Shown here piece by piece: positions 59,678 through 64,000 of a DNA stretch of 64,000 bases. Positions within the stretch are counted from its first letter, which is position 1. The number at the start of each line of letters is the position of its first letter. A model generated the notes under the pieces. It was not told the origin of the DNA and did no database searches. It saw only the letters and a program-made list of their open reading frames with translations. The position numbers and the translations under genes are program-made. Source of the DNA: Bryobacterales bacterium (GTDB taxonomy: Bacteria; Acidobacteriota; Terriglobia; Bryobacterales; Bryobacteraceae); assembly GCA_003170295.1 (NCBI GenBank), contig PNAJ01000076.1:29529-93528 (forward strand). Direction: 5' to 3'.

Positions 59678-61036
59678 TTACAACCCGTAGCGCTGCAGCC
59701 GCCGGTAGAGCGCGCTCCGGCTCAGTCCCAGTGCATTGGCCGCGTGGCTGACGTTGCCGTTGTATCGCGCCAGAGCCTTCTTGATCAGGAACGCCTCCAC
59801 TTCTTCGAGGCTCATATCTTCCAATCGCAACGACCCCTGCGCGCCGGACCGCAGCGCCAGATCGGCCTGCCGCACTTGCGTATCCTGGGCCATCAACACC
59901 GCGCGCTCGATCACGTGATTCAACTCGCGAACATTTCCCTGCCACGGATTTTCGAGCAGCCCCTGCATTGCCGCCGCGTCGAACCCTTGCAGATTTTTTC
60001 GATACCGCCGCGCATGCACGCCCAGAAAATGCGCGGCGAGAACCGGAATATCCTCGCGCCTTTCTCGTAGCGGAGGCAGATGGATCTCGATGGTATTCAG
60101 CCGAAATAACAAGTCTTGCCGAAACCGCCCCGACGAGACCTCCTCACCAAGCGCCGCGTTCGTCGCCGAAATCACCCGCGCGTCCACCCGACGCGTCTTC
60201 GATGACCCCACCCGCTCCATCTCCCCGATTTCCAAAACCCGCAGCAGCTTGGCTTGCAGATTGAGAGGCACGTTCGCGATCTCGTCGAGAAACAGCGTGC
60301 CTCCGTCCGCCAGTTCGAACCGCCCCACCCGATCCATCTTCGCGTCGGTAAACGCGCCTTTGACGTGACCGAACAACTCGCTTTCGAAAATCCCCTCGGC
60401 CAGTCCGCCCGCATTCACCGTCACCATCGGTCGCGAATGACGGAGGGAAACCGCATGCAGCGTCCGTGCGACCACCTCTTTGCCCGTCCCCGGCTCCCCC
60501 GTGATCAAAACGTTGGCATCCGAAGGACCCACCCGCGAGATCAGTTGCAACACCGGCTGCATCGCCGCCGATTCCGCGATCAGCGCCGGACGGCCCTCGG
60601 TCCGCAAGAGACGATTTTCCGCTTCGAGCCTTTGCCCGCGACGCAGTGCACCGCTCAATTCCACCTGCGTCCGTACAATCGCCATCAGCCGCGCGTTGTC
60701 CCACGGCTTCTGGATGAAATCGCGCGCCCCCCGCCGCATCGCTTCCACCGCCAGTTCCACGCTGCCCCACGCCGTCATCACGACCACCGGCACATTGCCG
60801 TCGATCGCCTGAATCCGCATCAGCGTGTCGAGCCCCTCCTGCCCCGACGTGGTGTCGCGCGTGTAATTCAAGTCCATCAGCACGACATCGAAGTCGCGCG
60901 TTTCGAGCGCGGCCAAAATCCCCATCGGCGACGCAGCCGATTCGATCTCAAATCCCTCGCCTTTGAGCAGCAGCCGCAGAGCTTCCAGAACGTCCGGCTG
61001 ATCGTCGGCGATAAGAACTCTTCCTTCTCTACTCAT
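59678..61036 (-). CDS. Sigma-54-dependent response regulator, NtrC/NtrX family
   Basis: 452 residues. Receiver domain with phospho-acceptor Asp55 (VVLMDLNYTRD) at 1-125; AAA+ central domain with Walker A GEPGTGKE, Walker B GTLFLDEI, and sensor loop GAFTDA (commonly GAFTGA); C-terminal Fis-type HTH (NGNVSHAANALGLSRSALYR). It activates sigma-54 promoters. The histidine kinase gene follows on the same strand with no gap. Confidence 0.95.
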   Translation of the reverse strand: MSREGRVLIADDQPDVLEALRLLLKGEGFEIESAASPMGILAALETRDFDVVLMDLNYTRDTTSGQEGLDTLMRIQAIDGNVPVVVMTAWGSVELAVEAMRRGARDFIQKPWDNARLMAIVRTQVELSGALRRGQRLEAENRLLRTEGRPALIAESAAMQPVLQLISRVGPSDANVLITGEPGTGKEVVARTLHAVSLRHSRPMVTVNAGGLAEGIFESELFGHVKGAFTDAKMDRVGRFELADGGTLFLDEIANVPLNLQAKLLRVLEIGEMERVGSSKTRRVDARVISATNAALGEEVSSGRFRQDLLFRLNTIEIHLPPLRERREDIPVLAAHFLGVHARRYRKNLQGFDAAAMQGLLENPWQGNVRELNHVIERAVLMAQDTQVRQADLALRSGAQGSLRLEDMSLEEVEAFLIKKALARYNGNVSHAANALGLSRSALYRRLQRYGL

Positions 61037-61500
61037 CTGGTGAAATTGTAAACGATGGAAGAATGCAATCCCCAGGCCGTTGCTAAACCACTGAAAAGAT
61101 GTAGAATATCCGGCTGCTTACTGTCCATTTTTGGGATTCGCATGTTCGTAAAAAACTCTTTCTCCCGCCCTCTCAGCGACTTCGCACTTTCACTCGCAAT
61201 GATTCTCGCGTCCGGCCCGCACAATGTGATTAAGAGATCGGTCATTTCGTCGTATCCCGATCCGCTACCGCGAGGGTGCAAGTCTTCGAAGCTCTCCCCT
61301 CGCCATTTGGCTATTGTGCGATGACCCACGCCGTTGCGGGCAAATAAACGGTGGGAGCGCTCCAATAGGAACTTCTTGCAGTGGGAGAATGCCGATTTTC
61401 GCGTAAAATTCACATCGCGATCCGCATTCTCCCCATTGCAACACCACAAGTCCGCCCAGACGAACCGCAGTGGCATCAGTCCGTCTTGTGGGGCGGCCAA
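61033..61500 (-). other. Gene-poor region with one dubious reading frame
   Basis: Between the response regulator and the orphan HicB (61037-61549) no gene can be firmly supported. A minus-strand frame of 155 codons crosses it; part of it (NGVGHRTIAKWRGESFEDLH) has a weak helix-turn-helix look, but its N-terminal half is built from the long hairpin at 61376-61441. A real, shorter gene is possible. The region also holds a family B repeat. Confidence 0.3.
61376..61441. repeat. Long imperfect hairpin (about 26-bp arms)
   Basis: The left arm TTGCAGTGGGAGAATGCCGA (61376-) pairs with an inverted copy ending CATTCTCCCCATTGCAA at 61441. Inner bases TCGCG/CGCGA also pair. The 12-base centre is AT-rich (TAAAATTCACAT). 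It could be a small element, an RNA structure or a terminator. Confidence 0.65.
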
Positions 61501-61534
61501 TTTTGGCGGCAGCCGCTTTTCAAAGCGGCTCTTC
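61482..61534 (-). repeat. Family B dispersed repeat, copy 2 (inverted)
   Basis: On the minus strand: GAAGAGCCGCTTTGAAAAGC then GGCTGCCGCC..TTGGCCGCCC.ACAAGACGG, matching 44131-44179 with a longer hairpin loop. Confidence 0.65.
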
Positions 61535-61549
61535 GTGCGTTTGATTGAC

Positions 61550-61741
61550 TTACCTCGTCAGCGCCGACGCAGGCATCTCCCCGTGCTTAATCCGATCCGC
61601 GATTACCTCGATCGCCAGCCTCTCCGTATTGCTGATGGCTTCCTCGCGTGTCGCGCCATAAGTCATCACGCCAGGCAATTCCAACGCCTCGGCGATCCAA
61701 CGTCCGTCGTCCTCGCGATCAAGTTCAATCGAGAGCCTCAT
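61550..61741 (-). CDS. HicB-family antitoxin, orphan
   Basis: 63 residues of the HicB partial RNase H fold: MRLSIELDREDDGRWIAEAL, ELPGVMTYGATREEAISN and a C-terminal helix. HicA, the partner RNase toxin, is not on either side; the flanks are a family B repeat and the VWFA gene. It is an orphan antitoxin or an unrelated small regulator of the same fold. Confidence 0.85.
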   Translation of the reverse strand: MRLSIELDREDDGRWIAEALELPGVMTYGATREEAISNTERLAIEVIADRIKHGEMPASALTR

Positions 61742-61757
61742 GAGACCCAGTATATCT

Positions 61758-62717
61758 TCACTTCTCCGGCCAATACCCCGGCCGCGCCCGCACCACCGCG
61801 TCGGGAAAGTTCGTCACCTTGACCTCGATATGGTGCAGCCCCATATTCTTCGACTCCTGCGGTACGAAGCTCAGCAGGTACTGGCTGTGGATCTCCTCGC
61901 CCGTGCGCGAAAGCGCCGCCTCGAGCGACCCCACCTTCAGAAACGAGAGATGCCGCCCCCCCGTTCCCCGAGCAAACGCGTCCGCTTCGTTGGTCTTCCC
62001 CATCCTCGCCAGCTCCCCGATCGCCCCAATATAATCCGGCCCTCCCGGCATCGGCGGCGCATTCTCGGAACTGGACGTCCACGCCTCGCCCTGCGCCGAA
62101 TACGTCAGCGAGTAAATCACCACACCCGCCCTCTGCGCCATCTCCACCGCCTCGCCGAGCTTCTTCCTGCTCCCCCGGTCTCGCGATTCCCCCAGCACGA
62201 TCATGATCCGCCGGTAATTCTCCGGCCGCGTGTCGAGCATTGTCATTCCCTCGATCACCGCGTCGATCATCTTCGCCTGCTTGATCGTGCGCGGCTCGAT
62301 GTTCTCCAGAGCCGCGCGGATTTTTCCGCCATCGGATGTGAACTGCTGAAACACTCGGACCTCCGTGTCGTACGCGATCACCGCGGCCTGCCCGCGCTCC
62401 CCGATCACCAGCGGCTGAATCATCGCGCCCACTAATTTAATCCGCTGCAGCGCCGGCGTCGAGATTCCGCTCGATTGCACCAGTACCACCAGCGACACGG
62501 GCGCCTGCACCGTGTCGGACGTGTCCATGTGGACCTTCTGCCGCACCCCCTCGTCCGTCACAACAAAATCGTCAACGGATAAGCCGTCGATCAGGTTGCC
62601 CTTCTTGTCCGTCACCGTCGCCGGCACCAGCACAAGGTGTACTTTGGTTTTGATCGGTTGTTCCTGTGCGATCAGCGCCACAGTGAGCGCACACGTCACG
62701 GGGAGAGACTTCAACAC
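61758..62717 (-). CDS. VWFA-related secreted protein (TIGR03436-like)
   Basis: 319 residues with a signal peptide (MLKSLPVTCALTVALIA). The opening VLVPATVTDKKGNLIDGLSV then DDFVVTDEGVRQKV is the acidobacterial VWFA-related signature. The von Willebrand A domain follows (VLVQSSGIS; VYSLTYSA-like strands), but the MIDAS Asp is replaced by Gln (usual DxSxS), so metal binding is doubtful. Function unknown; many paralogs occur in acidobacteria. Confidence 0.9.
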   Translation of the reverse strand: MLKSLPVTCALTVALIAQEQPIKTKVHLVLVPATVTDKKGNLIDGLSVDDFVVTDEGVRQKVHMDTSDTVQAPVSLVVLVQSSGISTPALQRIKLVGAMIQPLVIGERGQAAVIAYDTEVRVFQQFTSDGGKIRAALENIEPRTIKQAKMIDAVIEGMTMLDTRPENYRRIMIVLGESRDRGSRKKLGEAVEMAQRAGVVIYSLTYSAQGEAWTSSSENAPPMPGGPDYIGAIGELARMGKTNEADAFARGTGGRHLSFLKVGSLEAALSRTGEEIHSQYLLSFVPQESKNMGLHHIEVKVTNFPDAVVRARPGYWPEK

Positions 62718-62799
62718 ACTGATGGGACGGTCAGGCGCGCCATACCGTTACGTTACCAGCAATCTTCGTACCGTCCCCGAGAATCGTCGCGCTTGTGGC

Positions 62800-62839
62800 G
62801 CACGCGTCCACGCGTGCCGCGTCGACATTCGTGTCGACG
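62800..62839. repeat. Two consecutive hairpins before the carboxyltransferase gene
   Basis: GCACGCGT/ACGCGTGC (8-bp stem, CC loop) at 62800-62817 is followed by CGTCGAC/GTCGACG (7-bp stem, 6-base loop) at 62820-62839. They lie 25 bases upstream of the ATG at 62865 and could attenuate or be a repeat. Confidence 0.55.
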
Positions 62840-62864
62840 TCCATTAGCGTTACGCTAGTCTCTT

Positions 62865-64000
62865 ATGTCCGATCGCCTCAACGAACTCCGCCGCCGCCAT
62901 ACCAATGCCGAAGCTGGAGGCGGAGCCGAACGCAAGGCCCGCCAGCACGCCGAAGGAAAACTCTCCGCCCGCGAGCGCATCGACCTCCTCCTCGACGAAG
63001 GAACCTTCGAAGAGCTCGACAAGCTGGTCCGCCACCGTTCCCGCGACTTCGGCATGGACGAACAGATCGTCGATGGCGACGGATTCGTCACCGGCTACGG
63101 ACTCATCCACGGCCGCCCCGCCTACGTCTTCGCACAGGATTTCACCGTCTTCGGAGGCTCCCTCTCGGAGACCAACGCGAAAAAAATCGTCAAGATCATG
63201 GACCTCGCGCTCAAGACCGGAGCCCCCGTCATCGGCCTCAACGATTCCGGAGGCGCGCGCATTCAGGAAGGCGTGGTCTCCCTCGGCGGCTATGCCGACA
63301 TTTTTCTCCGCAATACTCTTTCAAGCGGCGTCATCCCCCAAATCTCCGCCATAATGGGACCCTGCGCCGGGGGAGCCGTCTACTCCCCAGCCCTCACCGA
63401 CTTCGTCTTCATGGTCGACAAAACCAGTTACATGTTCGTCACCGGACCCGACGTAATAAAAACCGTCACTCATGAGGACGTGACCAAGGAAACCCTAGGC
63501 GGCGCGACCACCCACAACTCCACGAGCGGCGTCGCGCATTTTCTAGCCCACAACGACACCGAATGCCTGCAAATGATCCGCGCTCTTCTCGCCTACCTCC
63601 CCCAGAACAATCGCGACGACGGCCCGCAGCGCCCGTGCGACGACCCGGAAGATCGTCAAGACATCGCACTCGACTCCATCATCCCCGCCGAATCCAATCA
63701 GCCCTACGACATTAAGGACGTCATCCATCGCATCGTCGACCAGGGAGATTTTTTCGAGGTCCACGAACACTGGGCCCGCAACATCGTCGTCGGATTCGCC
63801 CGCATGGACGGAAAATCCGTCGGCATCGTCGCCAATCAACCCGCCTTTCTCGCCGGATGCCTCGACATCGATTCTTCGACCAAAGGCGCTCGTTTCGTCC
63901 GCTTCTGCGATGCCTTCAACATCCCGATTCTGACGTTCGAAGACGTGCCCGGCTTTCTCCCCGGCACCGCGCAGGAGTTCGGCGGGATCATCAAGCACGG
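62865..64000 (+). CDS. Acyl-CoA carboxylase carboxyltransferase beta subunit (PccB-type), 3' truncated by window end
   Basis: Starts at ATG 62865 ([20 protein letters not shown]) and is open to the right edge, giving ~378 of the usual ~515 residues. Motifs: [71 protein letters not shown] and [20 protein letters not shown]. These are the N- and C-carboxyltransferase halves of propionyl-CoA carboxylase. With the B12-dependent mutase genes it indicates a propionyl-CoA to succinyl-CoA route. Confidence 0.93.
   Translation, partial: MSDRLNELRRRHTNAEAGGGAERKARQHAEGKLSARERIDLLLDEGTFEELDKLVRHRSRDFGMDEQIVDGDGFVTGYGLIHGRPAYVFAQDFTVFGGSLSETNAKKIVKIMDLALKTGAPVIGLNDSGGARIQEGVVSLGGYADIFLRNTLSSGVIPQISAIMGPCAGGAVYSPALTDFVFMVDKTSYMFVTGPDVIKTVTHEDVTKETLGGATTHNSTSGVAHFLAHNDTECLQMIRALLAYLPQNNRDDGPQRPCDDPEDRQDIALDSIIPAESNQPYDIKDVIHRIVDQGDFFEVHEHWARNIVVGFARMDGKSVGIVANQPAFLAGCLDIDSSTKGARFVRFCDAFNIPILTFEDVPGFLPGTAQEFGGIIKH

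Noticed and set aside
1..64000. tRNA, rRNA, tmRNA and cobalamin riboswitch
   Set aside because: No cloverleaf, rRNA conserved block or B12-box was recognised by eye; a covariance-model search would be decisive.

Overview
The window looks like a chromosomal segment of an Acidobacteriota bacterium of the Solibacter/Bryobacter type. The reasoning rests on lineage-restricted protein families seen together: a secreted protein with the Solibacter-type C-terminal beta domain (1996-3849), two ADOP-type orphan permeases (31751-36578), a TIGR03435-type secreted protein (44190-45038) and an acidobacterial VWFA-related protein (61758-62717). DNA is GC-rich, genes are densely packed with many ATGA/GTGA overlaps, and several families of short GC-rich hairpin repeats sit between genes. 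No rRNA, tRNA, CRISPR array, prophage or intact insertion sequence was seen.

Layout. 1-9.6 kb: partial DUF1549/DUF1553 cytochrome-type protein, secreted beta protein, a zinc-ribbon Ser/Thr kinase with a large membrane domain, a GT39 glycosyltransferase broken by a frameshift in a G8 tract and flanked by a 42-bp direct repeat, and an orphan antitoxin-like gene. 8.8-12.8 kb: a tightly overlapping minus-strand operon (membrane protein, arginase-fold hydrolase, heptose-phosphate-type GHMP kinase, CPBP protease, secreted protein). 12.9-14.9 kb: PilZ protein, exosortase and EpsI. 14.9-18.4 kb: MarR/SRPBCC pair divergent from a PLP enzyme and an esterase, with a clear inverted-repeat operator between. 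18.4-25.3 kb: persulfide dioxygenase-rhodanese, pgsA, GNAT, hflX-hfq, radical SAM, CDF-like membrane protein, TIGR01777 epimerase. 25.2-31.6 kb: cobalamin adenosyltransferase and the two separated subunits of a B12-dependent acyl-CoA mutase, an M50 protease, a NYN-LOTUS protein and RidA. 31.7-36.6 kb: two ADOP permeases. 36.6-42.2 kb: small housekeeping genes, an ATP-grasp protein, an RRM protein and a radical SAM protein.

The radical SAM gene at 40860-42155 is the best discovery. Its apparent stop UGA is followed in frame by codons giving a Cys-Sec-Ala-Glu-Pro tail, and a GGU-loop stem-loop suitable as a SECIS lies just downstream. It is therefore read as a selenoprotein.

42.2-50.3 kb: YihY protein, a short-chain dehydrogenase preceded by the scar of a duplicated and deleted copy, a toxin-antitoxin pair with a frameshifted toxin, a Tat-exported Gfo/Idh/MocA oxidoreductase, two acyl-CoA dehydrogenases and an oxidase subunit III. 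50.3-58.3 kb: thiolase, LpxA, MFS exporter, oxidoreductase, hydrolase, lipoprotein and RfbC/RfbB. 58.3-64 kb: an NtrY/NtrX-like two-component pair, an intergenic region with a long hairpin, an orphan HicB, the VWFA protein and the start of a propionyl-CoA-carboxylase-type beta subunit.

Together the acyl-CoA dehydrogenases, thiolase, carboxyltransferase, B12-dependent mutase subunits and adenosyltransferase fit a heterotroph that oxidises fatty or branched-chain acids and routes propionyl-CoA through methylmalonyl-CoA. LpxA and the exosortase pair indicate a Gram-negative envelope with surface protein sorting.
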